This document shows positions 1-10,038 of a DNA stretch of 64,000 nucleotides, piece after piece (position 1 is the first letter of the stretch; each line of letters begins with the position of its first letter). This DNA comes from Poa pratensis (taxonomy: Eukaryota; Streptophyta; Magnoliopsida; Poales; Poaceae). The stretch covers positions 22,367,989 to 22,431,988 of the forward strand of contig CAMZMU010000080.1 of assembly GCA_947311845.1 (NCBI GenBank), given 5' to 3'. The translations under genes and the position numbers were made by a program. The notes beneath the pieces were generated by a model. That model did no database searches, was not told where the DNA came from, and worked only from the letters and a program-made list of their open reading frames with translations.

Positions 1-93
1 AGCAACCTCAAGGCATCAGTGTTACGGCATTGCAATTTATGAATGACAAATCAATGTAATAACAATTGTTCCCTAAAAGCTAACAAATAACTG

Positions 94-240
94 TTAGCAA
101 ACTTCAAACACAATTACATCATGTTGATCCAACTTGCTAGGCGTCACCATCCTGATGGCCACTTGATGCCCTGGATATGTGAACATAGTTGGGAAACAAT
201 TGTCTAGGTCATCGCACTTTCTCCTCAAAACAACATAAAC
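94..240 (-). CDS. possible last exon of a minus-strand gene (C-terminal 48 codons)
   Basis: Read on the minus strand from 240 down to a TAA at 94-96, one frame stays open and gives a plausible C-terminus that includes CFPTMFTYPGHQVAIRMV and ends VIVFEVC. The frame begins exactly at one copy of the target duplication left by the LINE insertion at 241-539. A splice acceptor could lie at the TTTTGAG just inside the exon or at TTGAG upstream of the insertion. I do not recognise the protein family. A further exon-like block on the same strand (about 670-770), flanked by a TATCGCAG acceptor and a GTAAGAA donor, could belong to the same gene, but its most protein-like frame contains a stop. Treat this as a gene relic or the 3' end of a real gene; transcript evidence would decide. 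Confidence 0.35.
   Translation of the reverse strand, partial: VYVVLRRKCDDLDNCFPTMFTYPGHQVAIRMVTPSKLDQHDVIVFEVC
228..240. repeat. target site duplication of the LINE insertion (left copy)
   Basis: AAACAACATAAAC here is identical to 540-552 on the other side of the LINE fragment. Confidence 0.85.
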
Positions 241-539
241 TTTTTTTTTGAAGCGCAAAACAGTAGGGAAAAATCCCTACTGTTTAATTTTCTCATCATA
301 TATACACCAATACAACGAAAATGTTCATAAAGTGTCCAACCACTGGGTCATTCCTTCTTTAAGAGAAGGTTTGGCCTTATGCATGATAAGTTTAAAAGAA
401 AAAGTAAAGTCCTGAAAACAAATCTCAAGATCAACAGGAGCATTATCAAATATGCAGCGATTTCTGTGGTTCCAAAGCGCCCAGCATCCCACAATGAGTG
501 ACTCTTTGAAGCAAATGAGGTTGTATCTTCTCTTGGCAT
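241..539 (-). mobile_element. 5'-truncated LINE (non-LTR retrotransposon) 3' end
   Basis: On the minus strand the segment reads as the C-terminal tail of a LINE ORF2: a conserved CWALWNHRNRCIF zinc-binding-region motif, then ...KPSLKEGMTQWLDTL and a stop near 326. It continues with a short 3' UTR, a 9-bp stem-loop (261-282) and a run of nine A residues (T9 at 241-249 on the plus strand). A 13-bp duplication AAACAACATAAAC flanks it at 228-240 and 540-552. The element is therefore a target-primed insertion truncated to about 300 bp. Confidence 0.85.
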
Positions 540-552
540 AAACAACATAAAC

Positions 553-2130
553 TCAATTAATATTGTAGGATAAAGTGACCACTTCTTGTAATAAAATTGT
601 ATGAGTGCCTCAACTGAATAAGGGAAATTGGCTTCCGACTCAGCTTGCTACGACACCATAGAAGGCAATTCTTACCTAAGATCAACGGTACTAATTATGG
701 TGCTGAGTAGAGAACACCGACCAATACGGCAATGTTGTGGCGGATGGGTACACGAACTTGGCGTGATCTGCGATAAAAATCAGATATCACTCCGACTCTG
801 AAACAAATAATATGTAGGTTCACAAATGATCATAAAGATGACAAATCAGTAGTGGAAAGCACACCAAGCATCGGTTTCACGAACAGCCAATGCCCATTTG
901 TGCATGAAATAGATTCTTAACAACTTGACCAAGGAGAAGAACCAAACTCTCTGTAAACACACACACTTACCGTATTATTCTGGAACTGAACAGACTAACA
1001 ATCGTCGATAATTAAAAGACTGCAGAATAACAGATTGAGAGATCTCCAAAAGTAGGTTAAAACGCTGAATTGCTGAATCAGGAAAATTAGCCAATTGCCT
1101 CAAATGAGCAAGACAATGGTCCAAAGCAGACTATTTTCAAGGAGAGCTCAGTGAAGTAAAAACAGAAACCAACATCAGAACCTTTTTTTAATCTAATGTG
1201 TAAAACCGATAGGAGTATAATCCTCTATCGACTGAACAAAGCTCATGCTGACCCTAGCCTGAGATATAATCTCTTGTACGTAAAGAACGATCACAGCTAA
1301 TTTGCTTATTTAGAGCCTATAGATTATCTGAAAGTCCATGGTCATTATCAAAATGGTTAGATTTGGAAGAAAGAAAAACATCTTTGGAATGTAGAGCTAG
1401 AATTGATGATAAAAGATGGCCTTCAAAATTAGTACATATCACGTATTATGTAAATCGAAAGCTACAATGAGATGTAGCTGTCAACGCAACCATGTTTGTA
1501 CTCTGCACAATTATCTTATTGCAGTTGCTACTATTGCATGCAGCAAATAATTGGAAAAAGTAAAATATAAACAAAGTATGAATCACAAACAAAATCTATT
1601 TTGCTGAGACCTGAAATGATCATCTATCTATAATAATGTACTTGAAGCTCAACTCTTCCTAGTGGGGTCTCAAATTAAATCTATCCTCAAATGTAAGGTG
1701 GAATATCATATTTCCTTCTATTGAATACTAAAATACTAAGGAAAAAGATGGGCTTCAAATCAAACAAAATAAACACATGTTGCCGAGAAAGGAGTATGAA
1801 ACATATAATATATGATTTACTTACCATTTTATATATGGTAAGAACAACGTTAAACCTGAATCGCTGATCCGGTTCACAGTACGGTATTTAAGATTACAGA
1901 TCAAATTTCTTAGAAAAATTGCAAACCGTGAAGTTTAATCCTACAGTAAGACTCGTATGAATTTCTCCTGGTTTCATACAGTGAAGTTTAACCCTATAGG
2001 AAGACTCTTATGAATTTATCTTGGTTTCATACAGTGATTTACCACGTAATAAAATATCTGTGAAAGATGAAAAATCGATTCAGAGCAGGTTCAGACCTCA
2101 AATGAAAATTTTAAATCTCAAACCCCTATT
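553..2130. other. AT-rich presumed intronic or intergenic DNA
   Basis: No long open frame and no recognisable transposon termini. It contains one 53-bp tandem duplication (1928-2033) and the exon-like block near 670-770. If the minus-strand gene model spanning 94-3800 is real, this would be intron sequence. Confidence 0.4.
1928..2033. repeat. 53-bp tandem duplication, two copies
   Basis: 1928-1980 and 1981-2033 both start GTGAAGTTTAA and end TGGTTTCATACA. They differ at a handful of positions, so the duplication is not recent. Confidence 0.85.
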
Positions 2131-3800
2131 TCATATTAACTGGGATATGCCAAATGTTCCAAAATCAGTAGCATCAAATCTGTATAATTTGTTGTATTTT
2201 ACAACTACAATTGTGTCCTTAAGTGTAGGGCAAAAAATATAGGTAAAAGAAGAAATTTTAGGCACGCTTGACACTGACTTTGGACGAAGACTAAGCAGTT
2301 GAACTCCAGAAGCAGCACTACCAACAACACATGTTCGTGACATGTCAGATACTTCATGGCAAGAAGAAAGCAAAGGCAAGAAAGGATCATATGCAACATC
2401 GTTGTTCATTGAAAGAAGTTTTCTAAAGATATGTCCTATAGAAAAACCTGATGACGCGACGCAATGGTACACAGCAGCTAGCAAGAGAAAAGGAAGCATC
2501 GGTAATACAACCTGAAGGAACTGAAGAAGACTGAACATGTCGGTTTCTCTGACTAATCTCGCGGCGGCGGCGCAAACGTTCAGCTGGCGTCAAATGAGCC
2601 AACATAGTACCTACATGTTTGAACGATCAGGAGGAAGCAAACAATTAGGAGGAAGCAACCTGTGAAGAAACAAATAAAGAGACAACAACAGGCAAAGGCA
2701 AATAATAGAGAAAAACATACCAGAGGAAGAAGCAGCCATAACAGAGGAACCCTCGTCAGCAGCAGGCGATGTAGCAGAAGCTGAAGAAAACACCGTGCCA
2801 GAATAACTGGGTCGGAAGGAAAAGAAGGGGAAGTAGAGCGAGGACGACGGCGAGCAGAGCCACGCCCGCGAGGATGGCAGACGCGAGCAGGCCCGGAAGG
2901 TTCAGGCAGAACCGCGACGGCGCGAGCGTAAGATAAAGAGGAAAAGAAGGGGACGCAGAACGGCCGCGGTCAGAACGTCGACGACCACGGGCAGAAGGAC
3001 GGCCGCGAAGACGCCGACCAGCAGCAAGGCTAGAACGCTGAGGCGGAGGCGTAGAATCGGGAGGAAGATGAGCGCTCCTGGGGCGGGCACGAGCGTGGGT
3101 AGAACGCTCAGGCGGAGCTGTAGAATCGCGAGGAAGAGAAGGGCGGCCAGAGCGGCCACGACGACGACGCGGGCAGATCAGCGCTGCATCTTCCTGGTCG
3201 TGGTGGCGGGCGGAGGTGCGGGCGGCGGATGGCACCGTCGAGCACGAGGTGGCTGGAAGGCGAGGGAGAGCACGGCGGAGCGGCGCCGTGACCGAACCCT
3301 AACCCTCGGGTTTGGGTTGCGCACGGCCGCATCAGGCGAGGAGGAGTGAATCGTCGGGTAGGAATGAGAGAACTGCGAGGCGCGTCGTCTGCGCCACAGA
3401 ACGGCGGCGGAGGTGGGCGGACCTGGCCGGATTAAAGGGGCGACGGCGGCGGCGACCAGAGGCGCAGGAGCGAGAGCGAGAGGAGAGAGGAGAGTGCGAG
3501 GGGTTGGTCTGGGTTTTCCACAAATTGCAGATAGGTCCTTCGTAGCGACGAACTGCGGGTTGCGGGTTATTTTTTCGATTTGCGAGGGTTTTGTTTGCAA
3601 ATTTGTCGCGCCAAAATTCGTGCGCGGTGGGCGACCGGCTGGAACTGGGGGTGACCGGCTGATGACCGGGCGACGTGGCTGCACGCGATTGGCTCAAAAT
3701 CGCCGATGTACAGTGCCCTGGACGTTGGAGCTGGTGTGGCCAGATCTAGACCGTCGATCGCGGCGATCGGACGGCTGTCGTTCATCGGCGACGTGGATAG
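2131..3800 (-). CDS. candidate 5' part of an intron-containing gene, unknown function
   Basis: The minus strand runs from a TATA box (3828-3837) through a GC-rich leader to an Arg/Ser-rich stretch between about 3230 and 2800 (RGRSGRPSLPRDSTAPPERS). One plausible exon ends ...SSVMAASSSG at a GTATGT donor near 2730. The next begins after a TAG acceptor near 2615 and reads in phase as TMLAHLTPAERLRRRREISQ, ending near ...SSSVPSG at 2525. A third candidate exon covers about 2445-2260 (DVAYDPFLPLLSSCHEVSDM). The Arg/Ser-rich segment needs a frame change to join the rest, so either there is another intron or the gene is damaged. No domain family is recognised. The LTPAERLRRRRE motif resembles basic repeats seen upstream of some helicase-like proteins, but that is too weak to name it. 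Confidence 0.35.
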
Positions 3801-3827
3801 CAAAACAGAAGGTGAATCTTACGCCCC

Positions 3828-3837
3828 TTTATATATA
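3828..3837 (-). promoter_or_regulatory. TATA box of the 2131-3800 gene model
   Basis: The minus strand reads CTATATATAAAGGGG. It stands upstream of a GC-rich leader, as expected for a grass promoter. Confidence 0.4.
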
Positions 3838-3841
3838 GGTA

Positions 3842-4692
3842 CTACTATGTTTGTAATCGGTAAACCTTGTGTTAGAAATAGAATTAGTGTCAGGCATAGT
3901 TTCGGTACCGGTATGTTTGTAATCTCCTGACTCGATCAGGTTTCTGTAACGGCCTGATGCCGCATATATAGCATCTCAATATCACCCGTGGATCGATACG
4001 CGTTATCGAGTTGAAATGGTTAAACCTATTTTTACACGAAGCTGTATTTCAAGGGCTTTACTAATTTAAAGCCGGGCAGAAATGCCTTTTATCTAAAATC
4101 AAACGAGGCTGCCTACACCAATCGATACAACAGCCAGAATATCCCAAATAAAAACAGTACGTCACTACAGAAAGAAATGGCTCATTCGTACAAACAATTG
4201 GAATCAACTACCGAGAGCATGTAAAAAAAGTGGAACATCACTGGCATCCTCCAAATGGAATGGATTACTCGCACGGCTTAATGCAGATCGAAAGACGGGT
4301 CAACGCGACATCTTATATTACTTTAAAGTGAATATAATCCCGTACTAATGAACCACCATCTAGTTGACTTGTCTTTGTAGCTTAGGGTGTGTTTGGTTAG
4401 GTGACTAGCCATAAAGTGGTTGGTGGTAGCCAGTTTTTAGGTGGTTAGTCCCTGTTTGGTTTGTTATGTTGGATGTGTGGTGTCGTGTCATAGGTGTCAC
4501 GGCGCAGGAATTAGGGTGCCATAGCCTGGGAAGAGAACATGCGATTAGGGCGCCAGGAGGTCTCCGATGACGGAGTAGACACAAGTTTACCCAACTTCGG
4601 TTCCACGGCGGTGGCGGAACCCTACATGTTTCTATAATTCACTAGATGACAAATATGTGTACAGGTACAATGTGATTGTGTATGAGAACGTA
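3842..4692. other. old intergenic sequence
   Basis: No supported gene. GGGTGTGTTTGGTT at about 4385 resembles a MITE terminus, but no matching inverted end was found. From about 4480 the text resembles an old LTR fragment that continues past the MITE to about 4930. Confidence 0.35.
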
Positions 4693-4704
4693 ACCCTAAT
4701 TAAG

Positions 4705-4858
4705 CAGTGGCGGAGCTCCATTGAAACCAAACTGGGCCGTGGCCCGCCCAGCGCAAACCAAAACACTGAAAAATTATAGAAAATTTGGCCCACGATAGAA
4801 AAAATGTGATCTTCTTTGGGCTGGACCGCCCAACATTTTGGCCGGAGCTCCGCTAGTG
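4705..4858. mobile_element. hAT-type MITE, 154 bp
   Basis: The ends are inverted: CAGTGGCGGAGCTCC on the left and, reading inward from the right, CACTAGCGGAGCTCC. ACCCTAA lies at 4693-4699 and again at 4859-4865. The left copy is separated from the end by a few extra bases, so the duplication is imperfect. The CAGTGGCGGAG terminus is shared with the hAT elements at 7102 and 10028. Confidence 0.65.
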
Positions 4859-4865
4859 ACCCTAA

Positions 4866-5460
4866 GGTTCCCGTTGGCTGGCTATATATAGGCAGCCAGA
4901 CGTTTATTGACATGATCAAGTGACTCAACATGCCAGCTGAGTTAGCTACGAGTGCCTATACTCACGCTTTCAAGAGTGGTCACTTGTTGTAGATAACTTG
5001 CAAAGGAAAGGAGATACATAGGGATGGGAGCGACAATCCCCTCATAAGTCCTTAGACAAAATATACGAAAATCTTCTATGTAAAGAGAATCCCTCCAACA
5101 CCCCCATCCCCCTCTTATGAGTGATTTCATTGGTAAGAAATGCAGGTTACATCATATATTCTTTATGCCAAAAGGTCGAATATCTAGAAGAAAGAGAGGG
5201 GTGGGGGAACACAACTTGCATCTAGGGTCGTGTTGTCAAAAACTCACTAGCCAGTGCTCTCCCAACCAATGTCAACATGTTCTTGATCATTTGACATCTT
5301 GGCAGCTTTGCAGGGGAGAATTACATGATGTGTACACATTCTCCCGCCTTATCACCGTATGGGCTGAAAAAGGGGACTTCATCTGCCGCTCAACGATATA
5401 TTGTATCACCATAGTTGTTCCCAATATTGGTTGACATCGTCGATATAGCGTGGCGTGCCA
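4866..5460. other. unclassified intergenic sequence
   Basis: It contains a small palindrome around TATATATA (4881-4896). No gene or element boundary was recognised. Confidence 0.3.
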
Positions 5461-6466
5461 TCGCGCTAGCTCTCACTAGAGGCATAATGGATCGAAATAG
5501 AGGCAAGAAGAGTCGGTGAGGTGGTGACCGGCCGGAGCATCTTGTCCGGCGGGTGGGTTATGCACGCACCGCAGGTATTGGTGAAGACGTCGCAGTGGTG
5601 GCTGACTAAGCCCGTGGGCCCATGACCCGATAGAGGATGCCTGTTTTTTAAAAACTCGAGAGGCCTCGAAGGGCATGGATACCTCACGAGGTCTCATTTT
5701 TCCGCCGCCACCGCTTAGAACCTAGGCGCCGCCACTTCTTCTCCCCCACCGTAGATTGGTTCCCCCTCCTCCGGCCTGCCTTGCCGGCGTCGGGAGGGGT
5801 GCGGAATCCGATCTATGAGTGGAGTTTTAAATAAAAGTAGTGTTTCAATTTAGGGTTTTGGTTGTCTTCGTCTTCATCAATGGAGATGACATATTCTACA
5901 ATAAGCAATCTTCCGGCCTTCGTTTGATGGCGAGATCTCCTTCTCGACGTCAATGGTGGTTTTGGAAGATTATGTTTGTGTAGGTATGGTTCTTCAGATC
6001 TTGCTTCGCCAGATCAATCTTGGATTGTTTCTCATGGTTGCCGCGAGGAGGATTGTCCTCGCAATATCTGTCCCGGCTACTACGTCCTCGGCAATGGTGA
6101 TTCGTTCTCTCGGCTCTCAACGACGTCGACAAAGTTGTTCGATTATTTTTCCCTGGAATATCAGTGGTGGTGCTCTTGCCGATGTTGCTTGATTAATTTA
6201 ATGGTTGAGTGCGTGCAGAAAGCTTTGGCATTGCGGCTCAAAATTAAAAGGGGAGAACCTTCGTTGGTATTCATAGGTCTGTGGTTTGGTGTATTCGTCG
6301 TTGTTCTATGGCTGCCTTCAGAAAAATACAAGATTGTGTCATGGAAGAAGAAAGGGATTGAAGATCTCAAAGATTTGCTCGTCTCTTTTAATATTGTTTT
6401 TGTAATCGATGTAATCATGTACTATTTGCCGGTTTAATATATATGGTATTTGCTAAAAAAAAACAA
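5461..6466 (+). mobile_element. probable poly-A-tailed retroposed sequence
   Basis: The segment resembles a processed transcript: GC-rich leader, no continuous frame, then a 3' region with a TATGGTATTTGCT tail and a run of nine A residues (about 6456-6464). I could not find a target duplication, and the 5' limit is a guess. A LINE-related or SINE-like repeat is the best explanation. Confidence 0.35.
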
Positions 6467-7093
6467 CTGTGCAACTACAAATTACACAAGCGACCACAGA
6501 AGAAATAAAAAATACAACTAGGTCCCTGCATCTTACATAGAAGACCATAAACAAGATTTTGAAAAGCAATCATGCCCCCTGCCTACGCCAGGAAACTGCA
6601 TGCTCAAGCAACGGCCATCCATGTGGGTTTTGGGGACGAAACCACTTGGTACCAGACTTCAAGTAGGACGGGGAATGCCAATACGAGCTAGATGAAGGGC
6701 GTCCACATGGAGATTGGATTGACGCCGGCAAACTTTGCCGGGATCGTTGACCACCGGATGGTCTTCAAAGTCGGTCGCTGTATCTTGGGGTGCCGACTGC
6801 TGAGTGTGTTCGCCATTCTTGTGCAGCATCACTGCTTCAGGACCATCGGAGCTCCGGTTGTGCAGCTCTGCCTCCATCTCCTCCCCTTCACCACCATGGA
6901 GACGCATAGAAGGAGCATACCTGCATCCCTAATAGCAAGAGAACCACGAGCGAATTAACAAAGTCGTCACAACTGCTCTCGCTTGCCACACGTAGATCCA
7001 CTCCACCATGGCAAGAAGGAGAAGGTCCGAAAGTCGCACGATGTTGCCTGTCTGCACCGACGATGCGTTACGATACGACTCATGGCCACCAGC
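6467..7093. other. intergenic sequence with one weak minus-strand frame
   Basis: An 82-codon minus-strand frame (6659-6907, MRLHGGEGEEMEAELHNRSS...) is hydrophilic and could be a fragment of a retroelement ORF. No motif supports a call. Confidence 0.25.
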
Positions 7094-7101
7094 CCTAAGG
7101 G

Positions 7102-7936
7102 CAGGGGCGGAGCTCCCCTAAGGGCAAGGTAGGGCGTCCGCCCTACCTTGATTTTTGGCAAAAAATCGCATATATGTAGGCATTTTCATATGTATGTACA
7201 TGTTTTGCAAATTTCTGCGAAAAAACTAAGGAAAAAGAGGTCATTTGGGCCAATTTGGAGCGCCTCGGCTGTGGTGGGCCTTAGTGGGCTGATCGTGGGG
7301 GAGCCTGAGGAGGGCCTCTTGGCCTCGTGACCGGACGCCGGACGGCAGTCATGTCGATTTTTTCCGACCGCGCCAGCAACCTAGGTTTTTGGCCGGCCAA
7401 GCCGGCCGGCTACCGGTCTTTCTAGCAGCTATTTTGTGGTAGAGATGGACAGCCGTAGTGGAAGGAAATGTTAAAGGTTCTTGCAGCTGGAGGTATAACT
7501 GATTTCATAGCTTACACAACACTTGATTCGGGACTTCACATTCAAATTGATCAGTTTTTCCCCAATGTTATACAAGATGTTAGATTAGATTTTCTTACTT
7601 GAAGATGACCCAACTCAACCAACTCATTATAATTTCCATCCAAATAGAGATACTAGATCTTTTTGGTCATAATGGTATAATTTTTTTGATTGGTTGGAAT
7701 ATAGTGTGGAAAAGGATAAGCCTTATTGCCATTGCTTGAAATTTTTGGACGACATTAAACGTTACGTTTGTAGGTTCTATGTCAAGTTAAATATGTTATT
7801 TTACCATTGTACTAAGTGGTTATACTTAATATCTATAAAGTATTAATGTCTCTAGGCAATTTTAAATTTTTTGCATCAAATTTTTTCTCGCTTCAGAGTT
7901 CGCCCGACCTTAGTTTTTTTCCGTCCTCCGCCGCTG
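7102..7936 (+). mobile_element. degenerate hAT transposon with TTF zinc-finger remnant, 835 bp
   Basis: It starts CAGGGGCGGAG and ends CTCCGCCGCTG, an 11-bp inverted repeat with one mismatch. An identical 8-bp duplication CCTAAGGG flanks it at 7094-7101 and 7937-7944, as for hAT transposition. Near 7615-7745 the plus strand still reads HYNFHPNRDTRSFWS, a stop, then WYNFFDWLEYSVEKDKPYCH. This is the TTF-type zinc finger found at the N-terminus of plant hAT transposases. The dimerisation and catalytic parts are missing, so this is a decayed internal-deletion derivative. Confidence 0.8.
7610..7760 (+). pseudogene. hAT transposase N-terminal (TTF zinc finger) fragment
   Basis: The translated segment aligns by eye to the TTF zinc-finger pattern of plant hAT transposases: basic NRDTRSFWS, then WYNFFDWLEYS, then a Cys-X-Cys pair in KPYCHCL. 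A stop codon interrupts it after SFWS and the frame closes soon after. It lies within the hAT copy 7102-7936, so it is transposon-derived. Confidence 0.7.
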
Positions 7937-7944
7937 CCTAAGGG

Positions 7945-10019
7945 CAAACCCTACACTATACAGGAGGAGCCTACCACCTTTTCCATCTCCTCGCCAGCCG
8001 ATAGTGCCTCCGTTCAGAAGGAAGGAAAGGGGCGGCGACAGAGGAGTCCAGACGACTCTCAAGGTGACAAAGCGGCAAGAGAGGATGAGGTTCCCCCTTT
8101 TCTTTCTCTGATAGATGCCTGGTGTGTTATTTCCAAAATTATCCTTGAGTCTGGATTTGGATTTTGGAGCCACAAATACTATAGGTCTAACAAGTAGTAT
8201 CTAGTCATATTGTCCACCCGATCAACAAAATGAATGATCAAAGTGTTATACTGTAAAAGGTCTCGACCAAAATTTATAGTACCCTTCACGATTTGGTGAT
8301 TTGGTGAAACTTACAGATACATGATATTCCTTCTTGTGGAACGTCCTACATGATGACTAGCCCTGTTCGCACCTGATAATATGCCAATGTCAAACAATAT
8401 TTTGTGATATTTAGAGGGTTTTTTTAAACAATATTTTTTTTAATCAAACAATCTTCATTGTAGAGATCAAGACCGAACTCAGACACTTCCAGCTGATGGG
8501 TCATGAGAGACCTGTCTTTGACCGTGGAGCAGAGAAGGGTCTGGGTACTGGGTAGACATGCTATGATATCAATTGATGCGCACTGCCGTTTGATTTCAAA
8601 GTTTTAAGATACGAAGTTTTACAGTTTATGGATCAAATAATATGGCTATAAACAAAATCTAGCGAAAGACAAACACGATGAGACGACACTTATGCACCAT
8701 CTATCCTATTAGTGAGATGCCAACTAATCTGGGTGTAGATAGGGTCGATGCTATGGTATGATCATATATGCTCTTATACTTACTTTAGATGGTATAAGAG
8801 GGCTAAAAGTTTGTCTATATATTTCTTGACTAATTTAACGACATCTTCTTCTGGACACTGATCCTGTGAAAGTGTCAAAGTTGTTTTTTTTTTAATTTTA
8901 AGCTGTCTTGCCACGCAAAAGTGTCAAAGTCCAACCCAGCCTCATAATAGGGAGTATTATCCATTATTATCATACATATGAATATATGATACAATGGTAT
9001 ATCATAGTTCCATTCTATTTATTTATTTCTCGAATCTCAGTATAAATTTGTGTACAATATAATTTATGATATCCAATAAAAAATCTACCGCATATACTCG
9101 GATGTTTCGACCCAGTCATTGGTCCATGCTGAGTTTTCTTCTTTGGAATTGATTTCATGTGCCTTGTGGATTGGCTCGGGCTTCGGTAAGGCCTCCCCAT
9201 CCTATATCCACATAAGTTTTTCCATGGGATTGCTCTTCTTGGAAGATTCATCATGCAGAATATTTCATCCATTCCGGTTAACAAGTGAAATGATTCGTGT
9301 GACATATGGTGTGCTTCCCAAACGGACCGAGCATTATCTCATTTTTTCTAGATAGAAGGCTCAAAGAGGTCAACTTTGAATTAACAAAATAACAAATAAA
9401 GTACGACAGATTACAGAGTACAAACGCACAACTTACAAGCCTCACGCAACAAGCAAACATAAAATAGGAAAAAAAAAGCTTCGCTTGGACCGCCGAGGCC
9501 ATCGTCTTCCACCACAGACGCCACCAGAGCAAGGCGAGACGATGCAAGAGGCACGAGCAATGGGAGAACACATACACATGAAAGCAATTCCAACGTACAT
9601 TGGTGACGAATAAAACTGCATTAATATTTGTTTATAGTTATATTGTTCAGAGACGTCGAGCTTGTACCATGCATCTATAATTGGTGATGAATAAAACTAT
9701 GTTAATATTTGTTTATCAAACGATTTGGGATCTATATGGATATTTAATTTATTAAAAACCTTAAAGTGCATTCATGTAAAAGACAAGGGTTGTGTGTGCT
9801 TCCATCTCTTATTCCCTTCTAGAATGCAGATGCGTGCGAAACCGCGAACACAGCTTGTTTGTTATATTCAAACGTTCTCTTTTTCTAACTGATCAAGTGA
9901 ATAAAGGAATTTCCTTTTAAAATTTAAATTCATGTGCAAATTTACTATAGTTATGAACATTCTTTAAACCCCAATGTTAATCGATATTAGAGAAAGAATC
10001 CTACCCAACGTACACAATG
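7945..10019. other. gene-poor intergenic sequence
   Basis: No gene is supported. Short frames (7871-8197, 9015-9355, 9278-9593) lack motifs, splice context or codon bias. No transposon boundaries were recognised; the sequence is probably old repeat-derived DNA. Confidence 0.4.
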
Positions 10020-10038
10020 ATGTCGATCAGTGGCGGAG

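Noticed and set aside
2131..2538. 135-codon minus-strand frame as one protein
   Set aside because: It reads through a likely intron; only part of it (about 2260-2445) is exon-like.
9278..9593. Minus-strand frames with hydrophobic and Cys-rich sequence
   Set aside because: No conserved start, motif or splice context; AT-rich intergenic DNA gives such frames by chance.
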